From contig QHPM01000035.1 of the NCBI GenBank assembly GCA_003219095.1, forward strand, positions 1 through 5,412: a stretch of 5,412 nt of DNA, in the 5' to 3' direction. The stretch comes from Verrucomicrobiota bacterium (GTDB lineage: Bacteria; Verrucomicrobiota; Verrucomicrobiia; Chthoniobacterales; UBA10450). Both the position numbers and the translations under genes were made by a program. The notes below the pieces were generated by a model, which was not told the DNA's origin, made no database searches, and worked only from the letters and a program-made list of their open reading frames with translations. This document shows positions 1-5,021 of the stretch, piece after piece (the first letter of the stretch is position 1; the number at the start of each line of letters is the position of its first letter).

Positions 1-369
1 CTGAAAGCGAGCTTCGGGCGTTGGCTTGAGGTGCTGAAACCGGGCGGTCGCATCACCATTACAGTGCCGGATTGTCGCGGCGCAAATCGGATGTGGCTGG
101 AACGAAAACGTTTTCCCGCCTTGGAGTTAGGACCCGATGAAGGAATCATCGCCATCACCACCGGAGTGAAAGCAGAGGATGTCGGCAATCAAAAAATGGA
201 AGCGGTGCTGCACAATCGGGTCTTCGACGAATCGACCTTGCGCATTTGCATGGAAGCGGTGGGATTCATCAACATCGCCCCGGTCGATAACCACGAAGCG
301 ATGATCGCGCCCTGCTCGGCGCTCGGCTGGCAACTTGCGCTCGAAGGTTACAAACCAAAGCGCAGCTGA
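1..369 (+). CDS. SAM-dependent methyltransferase, C-terminal part (5' end outside window)
   Basis: The reading frame is open from base 1 to a TGA at 367-369, giving 122 codons with no start inside the family's expected N-terminus, so this is the 3' portion of a longer gene. The visible part begins near 'FGRWLEVLKPGGRITITVPD'. This is the classic strand 4/5 motif of class I (Rossmann-like) methyltransferases, where 'LKPGG' is followed by a beta strand ending in 'VPD'. The SAM-binding glycine motif would lie upstream. Further on, 'HNRVFDESTLRICMEAVGF' resembles the 'H..vfd...L...l..aGF' segment of small methyltransferases found in sugar, polysaccharide and lipid gene clusters. The substrate cannot be deduced. 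The gene converges on pdxH, and a long hairpin lies between the two stops. I am confident of the fold and not of the specific role. Confidence 0.8.
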   Translation: MKASFGRWLEVLKPGGRITITVPDCRGANRMWLERKRFPALELGPDEGIIAITTGVKAEDVGNQKMEAVLHNRVFDESTLRICMEAVGFINIAPVDNHEAMIAPCSALGWQLALEGYKPKRS

Positions 370-402
370 AATCGCGCTTGCCGCAAACTTACTCCGCATG
401 AA

Positions 403-442
403 TTAACATTTGAGTATTGCACCTGCAACACTCAAATGTTAA
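403..442. terminator. Long AT-rich hairpin between convergent genes, possible bidirectional terminator
   Basis: The arms at 403-415 (ttaacatttgagt) and 430-442 (actcaaatgttaa) are perfect 13-bp inverted complements. After one A-C mismatch (416/429) pairing continues for four more base pairs (417-420 with 425-428) around a four-base loop, ACCT. The result is a nearly perfect 18-bp stem between the stops of the methyltransferase (369) and pdxH (484). Position and symmetry fit a terminator serving both strands. However, the outer stem is AT-rich and no clear T tract follows on either side, so it could instead be a small palindromic repeat or an mRNA-stabilising 3' end. Confidence 0.5.
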
Positions 443-483
443 CTCGGCTTATTTCCGACTAGGGGGATGCCGGTCCCGCCTTT

Positions 484-1131
484 TTACGGCGCCAGGCGTT
501 CGATCCGCCACGATTCGCCTTCGCGCGTATAACGAAAACGATCGTGCAGGCGATTGGGACGACCCTGCCAGAATTCGATTCGCTCCGGTTTCACCCGATA
601 ACCGCCCCAGTGCGGCGGACAGGGAATTTCCTGGTCCGCAAACCTTTCTTCCAGTTCCGAGAGTCGCGCTTCCAATATTCGACGCGCATCAATTACCTCG
701 CTCTGGTGCGAAACCCACGCCCCGAGCTGGCTGCCAATCGGGCGCGAATGAAAATAGCGGGCCGATTCCTCGCGCGAAACTTTTTCGGCGATGCCATCGA
801 TCCGTATTTGTCGCTCCAGTTCCTTCCAGTGAACGACCAAACCCGCTCGCGGATTTTTTTCCAGATGCCGGCCCTTTTCGCTCAGGTAGTTCGTGTAAAA
901 AACGAAACCATCGTGATCGAAACCCTTGAGCAAAACCATACGCGTCGTCGGCTGGGCATTTTCTGCCACCGTGGCCAGCGCGACTGCATTCATCTCACTG
1001 ATCCCAACCTCCATCGCTGCGGTGAACCAAATTCCGAACTGTTTGATCGGATCGGGATCGAGATCGATTCGGCGCAGGCCGTGGATGAAGTATTCTTCGC
1101 GCATGGCGATGAGATCGAGAGGTAAATTCAC
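484..1131 (-). CDS. pdxH: Pyridoxamine/pyridoxine 5'-phosphate oxidase
   Basis: FMN-dependent enzyme that oxidises pyridoxamine 5'-phosphate or pyridoxine 5'-phosphate to pyridoxal 5'-phosphate, the last step of PLP synthesis and salvage, in the cytosol. The protein is 215 aa (E. coli PdxH is 218) and lines up with the family end to end. It has 'MREEYFIHGLRRIDLDPDP' near the N-terminus, the FMN-contact stretch 'RMVLLK' (64-69), 'FYTN' (78-81), 'ERQIRIDG' (106-113), 'YFHSRP' (126-131), 'SQLGAWVSHQS', and the C-terminal signature 'IEFWQGRPNRLHDRF' ending in 'RLAP'. Residues matching E. coli K72, Y129, R133, S137, R197 and H199 appear as K69, Y126, R130, S134, R194 and H196, a constant offset of three. 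The start chosen is a GTG at 1131-1129; an ATG at codon 10 (1104-1102) is the alternative. Neither has a visible Shine-Dalgarno. It lies downstream of the cysteine desulfurase on the same strand, but the 374-bp repeat-bearing gap suggests its own promoter. Confidence 0.96.
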   Translation of the reverse strand: MNLPLDLIAMREEYFIHGLRRIDLDPDPIKQFGIWFTAAMEVGISEMNAVALATVAENAQPTTRMVLLKGFDHDGFVFYTNYLSEKGRHLEKNPRAGLVVHWKELERQIRIDGIAEKVSREESARYFHSRPIGSQLGAWVSHQSEVIDARRILEARLSELEERFADQEIPCPPHWGGYRVKPERIEFWQGRPNRLHDRFRYTREGESWRIERLAP

Positions 1132-1180
1132 AGCAGCGAAAATTAGCCGACCCCGTCTTAGGCTGAAAGCCGAAATCGAG

Positions 1181-1275
1181 GGTTAGCGCGAGCATTCTCT
1201 CCGAGCTGTATGCTTCTCCGAGCAGGAAGCTGCTCGCCATAGCCGACATTCTCGGAGAGAATGCTCGCGCTAACC
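1181..1275. repeat. Nested palindromic element with 25-bp perfect arms
   Basis: Bases 1181-1205 and 1251-1275 are exact reverse complements over 25 bp (outer end ggttagcgcgagc). Inside the 45-base interior sits a second perfect hairpin, 1219-1225 (cgagcag) with 1230-1236 (ctgctcg) around a GAAG loop. The motif tctccgagc occurs at 1198-1206 and again at 1215-1223, and its first eight bases recur inverted at 1251-1258, so the element looks modular. I see no target-site duplication at its borders. The perfect arms and nested stem fit a REP-like or MITE-like dispersed repeat. It could also end transcripts or stabilise RNA. Only genome-wide copies would settle which. Confidence 0.75.
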
Positions 1276-1377
1276 TTACAAACGCCAGAGCATTGCTACC
1301 AATAAGTCGATCGCCAGAATCCAGACCAAGATGACCTGCCAGAGCCGCAGATTGCGCGCACCGATTCGCAGATGCTA
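1276..1377 (-). pseudogene. Possible relict 3' end of a membrane-protein gene
   Basis: On the minus strand a frame runs for 33 codons after an in-frame TAG (1377-1375) to a TAA (1278-1276), with no ATG until near its end. Its translation ends in a strongly hydrophobic run, 'LWQVILVWILAIDLLVAML', preceded by arginines and closed by 'WRL', like a single C-terminal membrane helix with a basic cytoplasmic flank. The TAA directly abuts the outer end of the 95-bp palindrome. Upstream the frame is cut by the TAG and then by the second repeat. I read this tentatively as the tail of a gene whose 5' part was lost. A chance hydrophobic frame is quite possible, and no family is recognised. Confidence 0.25.
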
Positions 1378-1400
1378 GTGATCATGGCCGCGAGATAACG

Positions 1401-1486
1401 GTCATCCCGAGCACCAGTCGAGGGATCCCGATGAAGTTACCTTAAAGCTATCGCGTCGGGATCCCTCGGCTTTCGCTCGGGATGAC
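1401..1486. repeat. Two-tier palindromic repeat (gtcatcccgagc type)
   Basis: The outer arms gtcatcccgagc (1401-1412) and gctcgggatgac (1475-1486) are exact reverse complements. Inner arms cgagggatcccga (1419-1431) and tcgggatccctcg (1456-1468) pair over 13 bp. Six-base internal segments (1413-1418 against 1469-1474) pair only partly. The apical loop is 24 bases. The left half reads as 'tcatcccgagc...gtcgagggatc', which resembles widespread dispersed palindromes of the 'tcatcc.gagcgaag.cgagggatc' kind in environmental bacteria. It ends about 20 bp downstream of the cysteine desulfurase stop, so it could cap that transcript. It shares no sequence with the neighbouring 95-bp element. Confidence 0.75.
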
Positions 1487-1505
1487 GGGGCCTAGCGAGG
1501 CGAAT

Positions 1506-2675
1506 CTAACCTACGGTCGCCGGCGAAAGCGCCTGCAATTTTCCGATGATGCGTGGAACAATTTCGAGGGCGCGATCGATGTCTGTCTCGTCGTTGAACC
1601 GGCCGAAGGAAAAACGCAGACTGCCGCGGGCCTGCTCGTTGACCAAACCCATCGCGTTCAAAACGTGTGACGGCTGAAGCGATCCGGTGCGACAAGCCGA
1701 TCCAGCCGAGCAACAGATGTTTTCCTGATCGAGCATCATCAACGCTGCGTCCGATTCGATTTCGTCGAACATAATGCTGGAGGTATTCGGCAGACGTGGT
1801 GCCCCTGCGCCATTGACCCGCGCGCCCGAAATTTTTTCGATGAGCGTTTTTTCAAACCGGTCCCGCAAATTGCGGACGCGGGTTTGTTCCTCCGGTAATT
1901 TTGCCAGCGCGATCTCCGCTGCCTTTCCGAAAGCGACGATCGAGGCAGCGTTTTCCGTCCCGGCGCGTCGGTTATTTTCGTGGCTCCCGCCCTGTATTAG
2001 GGGATGAAATCGTGAGCGCCGATTCACATAAAGCGCACCGACTCCTTTGGGCGCATGCAGTTTGTGGCCGGAAATGGATAGGAATTGCAGCTGCACCTCG
2101 CGCAGGTTGATCGGAATTTTTCCCGCCACCTGCACCGCGTCGGTGTGAAGCGGCACGCCTTTATCGCGCGCGACCTCCGCGATCTCTTCGATCGGGAAAA
2201 TCACGCCGGTCTCGTTGTTCGCCCACATCACAGAAATGAGTGCGGTATCGGGGCGGATGGCATCGGCCAAGGCGCGCGGACTTAAGCGCCCAGATTTATC
2301 GACGCCGATGACCGTGACTTCGTAACCGTGTCGCTCCAGTTCCTGCGCCGGTTTGCGCACCGCGCTATGCTCGACCGCGGTGGTAATGACATGCTTGGAC
2401 TCCGGCCGGCTTTCGAGTGCGGAATGGAAAGCGGTGTTGTTTGATTCCGTGCCGCAACTGGTGAACACGATCTCGCTCGGCTCGCAACCGAGGAGCGCGG
2501 CAACTTGCTCGCGCGCCCGCTCGATAGCATCGCGCACCTGCGCGGCAAATCGGTAACCGCTCGATGGATTCGCGAAATATGTCTCCAAAAACGGCCGCAT
2601 CGCTTCCAGCACGGCCGGATCGATCGCTGTCGTCGCGTTATTATCGAGGTAAGTGATTTTGTCCGACGCGACCAT
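1506..2675 (-). CDS. Cysteine desulfurase, class I NifS/IscS type
   Basis: PLP enzyme that converts L-cysteine to L-alanine and holds the sulfur as a persulfide for Fe-S cluster assembly, tRNA thiolation and other acceptors; cytosolic. With the ATG at 2675-2673 the protein is 389 aa, normal for the family. It starts 'MVASDKITYLDNNATT', the usual N-terminus. Visible signatures are 'FTSCGTESNN' (71-80, phosphate cup), 'VEHSAV' with H103 over the PLP ring, 'NNETG' (153-157), 'HTDAVQ' (177-182), 'SGHKLHAPKG' with the PLP lysine K205, 'RAGTEN' (237-242), and the class I loop 'CCSAGSACRTGS' with the persulfide cysteine C328. K205 and C328 correspond to K206 and C328 of E. coli IscS. The frame stays open 30 codons further upstream to 2765, but that extension is Ala/Thr-rich, covers a hairpin and matches nothing in the family. 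No iscU, iscR or sufE gene is next to it, so nifS, iscS or a tRNA-dedicated role cannot be told apart. Confidence 0.95.
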   Translation of the reverse strand: MVASDKITYLDNNATTAIDPAVLEAMRPFLETYFANPSSGYRFAAQVRDAIERAREQVAALLGCEPSEIVFTSCGTESNNTAFHSALESRPESKHVITTAVEHSAVRKPAQELERHGYEVTVIGVDKSGRLSPRALADAIRPDTALISVMWANNETGVIFPIEEIAEVARDKGVPLHTDAVQVAGKIPINLREVQLQFLSISGHKLHAPKGVGALYVNRRSRFHPLIQGGSHENNRRAGTENAASIVAFGKAAEIALAKLPEEQTRVRNLRDRFEKTLIEKISGARVNGAGAPRLPNTSSIMFDEIESDAALMMLDQENICCSAGSACRTGSLQPSHVLNAMGLVNEQARGSLRFSFGRFNDETDIDRALEIVPRIIGKLQALSPATVG

Positions 2676-2728
2676 GGAAGGTAAATGGTATCTCTCTCGT
2701 GCGCCGATGTAAACCGTTGTCGCGATCG

Positions 2729-2799
2729 TTGTAGCTGCGCCCGCCGCGGCGAGCGCCGAATCCAAAAATCATAGGCGTTTGGCACCAGCGCCTCTACAA
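2729..2799. repeat. Imperfect inverted repeat in the gap before the cysteine desulfurase
   Basis: Bases 2729-2740 (ttgtagctgcgc) and 2788-2799 (gcgcctctacaa) pair at 10 of 12 positions: six base pairs, two mismatches, then four base pairs. They enclose a 47-base interior rich in GC palindromes such as ccgccgcggcg. The element begins directly after the TAA (2802-2800) of the LAB_N-like gene and ends about 50 bp before the cysteine desulfurase start on the same strand. It may be a terminator for the first gene, a leader structure for the second, or another dispersed repeat. It lacks the long perfect arms of the two larger elements. Confidence 0.5.
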
Positions 2800-3141
2800 T
2801 TATTCCGGTGGTCGCGGCTCGTTCCCCGGATGTTTCGGATGCTGATGAGTGTAGCGGAAATAAAGATTTCGCAGGTAAACCGGGAGGGGAAATAATGCGC
2901 TCAACACACCCACCGAATCATGGCGGTAAAACGCGAAATAAATCAGCAGCAGGACCGAGCCGAATGCGCTGCATTCCCAGAAACCAACCGGAATAATGCT
3001 CTTGCGGGCGCGTTCCGATGCGATCCACTGAATGATGAAGCGCGCACCGAAAACGAGGTTGCCGCTCCAGCCCAGAATTTTCCAGCCATTGACCGTAACT
3101 CCTGCGATCGCTGCATCGGCAATCAAATGAAAACTGTGCAT
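2800..3141 (-). CDS. Small membrane protein with lipid-A-disaccharide synthase N-terminal (LAB_N) domain
   Basis: A 113-aa protein from the ATG at 3141-3139 to a TAA at 2802-2800. It carries the LAB_N (PF07578) pattern: 'GWSGNLVFGARFIIQWIASERARKSIIPVGFWECSAFGSVLLLIYFAFYRHDSVGVLS', ending with 'PLPVYLRNLYF'. Three membrane helices are apparent at about residues 22-41, 52-72 and 77-93, followed by a short His/Pro/Arg-rich tail. In some LpxB proteins this domain is fused to the glycosyltransferase. Here it stands alone, as it often does near lipid or envelope glycosyltransferases. Its biochemical role is not established, and sugar or lipid-carrier modification at the inner membrane is the usual guess. 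The frame extends upstream to 3483, but that part lies antisense to hisC and matches nothing. The gene diverges from hisC across 72 bp and is followed by the cysteine desulfurase after 124 bp. No Shine-Dalgarno is visible. Confidence 0.88.
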   Translation of the reverse strand: MHSFHLIADAAIAGVTVNGWKILGWSGNLVFGARFIIQWIASERARKSIIPVGFWECSAFGSVLLLIYFAFYRHDSVGVLSALFPLPVYLRNLYFRYTHQHPKHPGNEPRPPE

Positions 3142-3213
3142 GGCGCGACGTTGGCGGAGAAGGCGGACCGTCGCGAGTCTTTTCCCCCAAGCATTTTCGT
3201 TTAAGCTGCGCCG
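3142..3213. promoter_or_regulatory. 72-bp divergent spacer between LAB_N-like gene and hisC
   Basis: The two genes start back to back, so promoters for both should lie here or reach into the opposing coding sequence. I see a T-rich and C-rich patch (cttttccccc, around 3179-3188) and 'tttaag' near 3200 but no convincing -35/-10 pair on either strand. There is no palindrome that would suggest an operator, and no his leader peptide or attenuator. The call rests on position only. Confidence 0.35.
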
Positions 3214-4332
3214 GTGCAATCGATCTGGGACCGGGCCAATCCGCAGCTGCGCGATCTCGCAGTGTATCAGCCGGGCAAACCAATCGAAGAGACCGCGCGC
3301 GAGCTTGGCTGCGAGCCGTCCGAGATTATCAAGCTGGCCTCGAATGAAAATCCGCTGGGCCCTTCTCCGAAGGCGATCGCAGCGATGCGCGATGCCATCG
3401 AAAACGCGCATCTTTATCCCGACGGTGGCGCGTTTTATCTGCGTAACGCCATTGCCAAAAAGCTCAACCTCACTCCCGATCATATCATTCTCGGTAACGG
3501 TTCGAACGAAATCATCGAGTTACTGGCCCACGCTTTTCTCGAACGCGGCGACGCCATCGTCACTTCCGAGCACGCTTTTGTTGCATACAAGATCATCGCG
3601 CGCGTTTTTGGCGCGGAGACGATTGAAGCGCCCAGCCGCGATTACGGACACGACCTGGATGCCATGCTCAGGGCCATCACCGATCGCACCGAGCTAATTT
3701 TCATCGCCAATCCGAATAATCCCACCGGCACACTTTTATCGGCCGACGCGATTGAGCGTTTCATAGCGCGGGTGCCGCCGCAGGTAGTAGTGGTATTCGA
3801 CGAAGCCTATTACGAATTTGTTGAAGGCATGCCCGATACGCTTCGGTACGCGCGCGAGGAACGAAATGTCGTCACCCTCCGTACCTTTTCAAAGATTCAT
3901 GGCTTGGCCAGTTTGCGTGTTGGCTACGGCATCGCCCGGTCCGAGTTGATCGAAGTGATGCACAAAACAAGAGAACCGTTCAACGTCAACGGCATCGGTC
4001 AGATCGGCGCGCTTGCGGCACTAACCGACGAAGAACATCAACGCGAGACAAAGAGGTTGGTCGAGGAAGGCCGCGCCTTTTTCGAAAAGGAATTCGCCGC
4101 GATGAAACTCTCCTTCGTGCCTAGCGCCGCGAATTTTGTTCTAGTGAACGTCGGCGACGGTCTCGCCGTTTTTCGCGCTCTGCTTCAGCGCAAAGTGATC
4201 GTGCGGGCGATGAAAGGTTACAATCTGCCGAAATGGGTCCGCATCACCATCGGCACGATAGACCAGAACCAGAAATGCATCGCTGCGCTGCGCGAAGTGA
4301 TGGAGAGGAGAGCTCCGGCGAGCCCGCGGTAG
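3214..4332 (+). CDS. hisC: Histidinol-phosphate aminotransferase
   Basis: PLP-dependent class I/II aminotransferase that converts imidazole acetol phosphate and glutamate to L-histidinol phosphate in histidine synthesis; cytosolic dimer. The protein is 372 aa, slightly longer than the common 350-360. It opens 'LRDLAVYQPGKPIEE', typical of HisC. Next come 'LASNENPLGPSPKA' (41-54), 'YPDGGAFYLRNAIAKKL' (68-84), 'GNGSNEII' (94-101), 'ANPNNPTG' (165-172), 'FDEAYYEF' (195-202) with D196 for the pyridine nitrogen, 'TFSKIHGLASLRVGYG' (224-239) with the PLP lysine K227 and R235 for the phosphate, and 'WVRITIGT' (341-348) with the carboxylate-binding R343. Some HisC-like enzymes also act on aromatic amino acids, so that side activity is possible. 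The start is a GTG at 3214-3216, close to the family N-terminus, with no clear Shine-Dalgarno. The last residues (RRAPASPR) look like an unstructured tail. It is not linked to other his genes here. Confidence 0.95.
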   Translation: MQSIWDRANPQLRDLAVYQPGKPIEETARELGCEPSEIIKLASNENPLGPSPKAIAAMRDAIENAHLYPDGGAFYLRNAIAKKLNLTPDHIILGNGSNEIIELLAHAFLERGDAIVTSEHAFVAYKIIARVFGAETIEAPSRDYGHDLDAMLRAITDRTELIFIANPNNPTGTLLSADAIERFIARVPPQVVVVFDEAYYEFVEGMPDTLRYAREERNVVTLRTFSKIHGLASLRVGYGIARSELIEVMHKTREPFNVNGIGQIGALAALTDEEHQRETKRLVEEGRAFFEKEFAAMKLSFVPSAANFVLVNVGDGLAVFRALLQRKVIVRAMKGYNLPKWVRITIGTIDQNQKCIAALREVMERRAPASPR

Positions 4333-4344
4333 AACTGACAACAA

Positions 4345-4368
4345 GACCACGGACGACGAGACCACGGA
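4345..4368 (+). repeat. Short direct repeat after hisC
   Basis: The nonamer gaccacgga occurs at 4345-4353 and again at 4360-4368, separated by cgacga, in a purine-rich stretch just past the hisC stop (4332). It has no reading frame of note and no symmetry. It may be a slippage product or the eroded edge of a low-complexity repeat. Confidence 0.4.
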
Positions 4369-4410
4369 AAGCGAAATCCCTGAGAACAAATAACAGGTAA
4401 CCGAGAACTC

Positions 4411-4431
4411 GCACGGCCAGCTAAGCCGTGC
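4411..4431. terminator. GC-rich hairpin between convergent hisC and DUF3052 gene
   Basis: gcacggc (4411-4417) pairs perfectly with gccgtgc (4425-4431) around a seven-base loop, cagctaa. The hairpin sits between the 3' ends of hisC (+) and the DUF3052 gene (-), as a shared terminator would. The TAG stop of the DUF3052 gene (4423-4421) lies inside the loop, so the structure overlaps that gene's last codons. There is no strong T tract on either side, so an intrinsic terminator of the textbook kind is not certain. Confidence 0.5.
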
Positions 4432-4777
4432 GTTCCGTGCGTCTTATCATCAGTTTTAGCCCGGACCACACGGCATCGACCGCACAAACCTTTACATCGA
4501 CAAGTCCAATCGGTAACGCTACCTCGCGGATTGTGTCTTCGGTAATATTGCTCTTAAGCCCGGAACTCTTCTTCGGCCAGGAGACCCAGATCACACCACC
4601 AGGAACGATTCTTTTCCGGTAAGACTCCAGTTTCCTTTGAGGAAGCCAGGTAACAACAACATCGACGGGCAAGGCCAGCAAAGAAATGTAATTGCTGGGT
4701 GCACCATCAATGTAAGCAGACATTCCCGTCTTGTAGCCGAGTTTCTTCCATAGAGGAGTGCCTGAATATCCGGCCAT
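4421..4777 (-). CDS. DUF3052-family protein, shorter than usual
   Basis: A 118-aa soluble protein from the ATG at 4777-4775 to a TAG at 4423-4421. The N-terminus 'MAGYSGTPLWKKLGYKTG' and the C-terminal block 'GGVIWVSWPKKSSG' (60-73) through 'ITEDTIREVALPIGLVDVKVCAVDAVWSGLKLMIRR' (78-113) are characteristic of the DUF3052 family, whose function is unknown. From memory, relatives are about 130-150 aa. Here the segment between 'GAPSNYISLLALP' and 'ESYRKRIVPGG' is shorter, so roughly 15-25 residues seem missing in the middle while both ends stay in frame. No frameshift is evident. No signal peptide or membrane helix is seen. It converges on hisC and diverges from mnmE, so it is probably transcribed alone. 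The AT-richer codon use compared with hisC is slight. Confidence 0.85.
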   Translation of the reverse strand: MAGYSGTPLWKKLGYKTGMSAYIDGAPSNYISLLALPVDVVVTWLPQRKLESYRKRIVPGGVIWVSWPKKSSGLKSNITEDTIREVALPIGLVDVKVCAVDAVWSGLKLMIRRTERTA

Positions 4778-5021
4778 GGGCGAAACGACTCTACCTCAAA
4801 GGCCTGAAACACCGAAGCTCATACCTCGGCCAGAAATCGTTCATGGAAACAAGGGCGTAAACGTTAAGATATGCTTCGGACTGGACCGGCAAACCTGCTG
4901 GATTGGAACTAATTGGGTAGAGATGCGGTCGGTTGCCGCGTGGTGGGAGTATGATATCGATATTACATGCCGATGGTGAAAGCCGCCTGTTCTCTCGATG
5001 CCGGTTCGGCTTGAGCCTGGC
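4778..5021. promoter_or_regulatory. Divergent spacer between DUF3052 gene and mnmE
   Basis: About 220-240 bp with no recognised gene; promoters for both neighbours should lie here. A perfect 10-bp palindrome, atatcgatat, is at 4954-4963, some 40-70 bp before the possible mnmE starts, and could be an operator or chance. I could not find a convincing -35/-10 pair. A plus-strand frame of 73 codons (4758-4979) crosses the spacer and overlaps the DUF3052 start; its translation is Trp-rich and matches no family I know, so I do not call it a gene. Confidence 0.4.

Larger units (their letters stand above)
1132..1505. other. 374-bp repeat-bearing gap between pdxH and cysteine desulfurase
   Basis: No convincing intact gene lies here on either strand. 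The gap holds two unrelated large inverted repeats (1181-1275 and 1401-1486) and, between them, a short open stretch that looks like a gene remnant (1276-1377); each is listed separately. The roughly 50 bp next to the pdxH start (1132-1180) contain a small stem, ggct-gaa-agcc, at 1161-1171. They must also carry any pdxH leader or promoter, but I could not pick out a convincing -35/-10 pair. Short open frames across this gap are made largely of repeat sequence and have no recognisable protein signature. Confidence 0.6.

Noticed and set aside
544..1125. Long plus-strand frame opposite pdxH
   Set aside because: Mirror frame of a well-conserved gene; its translation has no domain and the minus-strand product is unmistakably PdxH.
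995..1249. 84-codon minus-strand frame over the pdxH 5' end and the 95-bp palindrome
   Set aside because: Half lies out of frame within pdxH and the rest is repeat sequence; no protein signature.
1181..1486. CRISPR array or tandem repeat array
   Set aside because: The two repeats differ in sequence, each is a single palindrome, and there are no regularly spaced direct repeats.
2676..2765. 30-codon N-terminal extension of the cysteine desulfurase
   Set aside because: Ala/Thr-rich, absent from the family, and encoded within the intergenic hairpin; the ATG at 2675 gives the expected N-terminus.
3142..3213. his-type attenuator or leader peptide before hisC
   Set aside because: No run of histidine codons and no mutually exclusive hairpins in the 72-bp spacer.
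3142..3483. 114-codon upstream extension of the LAB_N-like gene
   Set aside because: It runs antisense through the hisC 5' region and has the Arg-rich composition of a shadow frame; the family pattern begins after the ATG at 3141.
4758..4979. 73-codon plus-strand frame before mnmE, Trp/Cys-containing translation
   Set aside because: It overlaps the start of the DUF3052 gene in antisense, has no recognised domain or ribosome site, and ends just before mnmE; most likely a chance frame in a promoter region.
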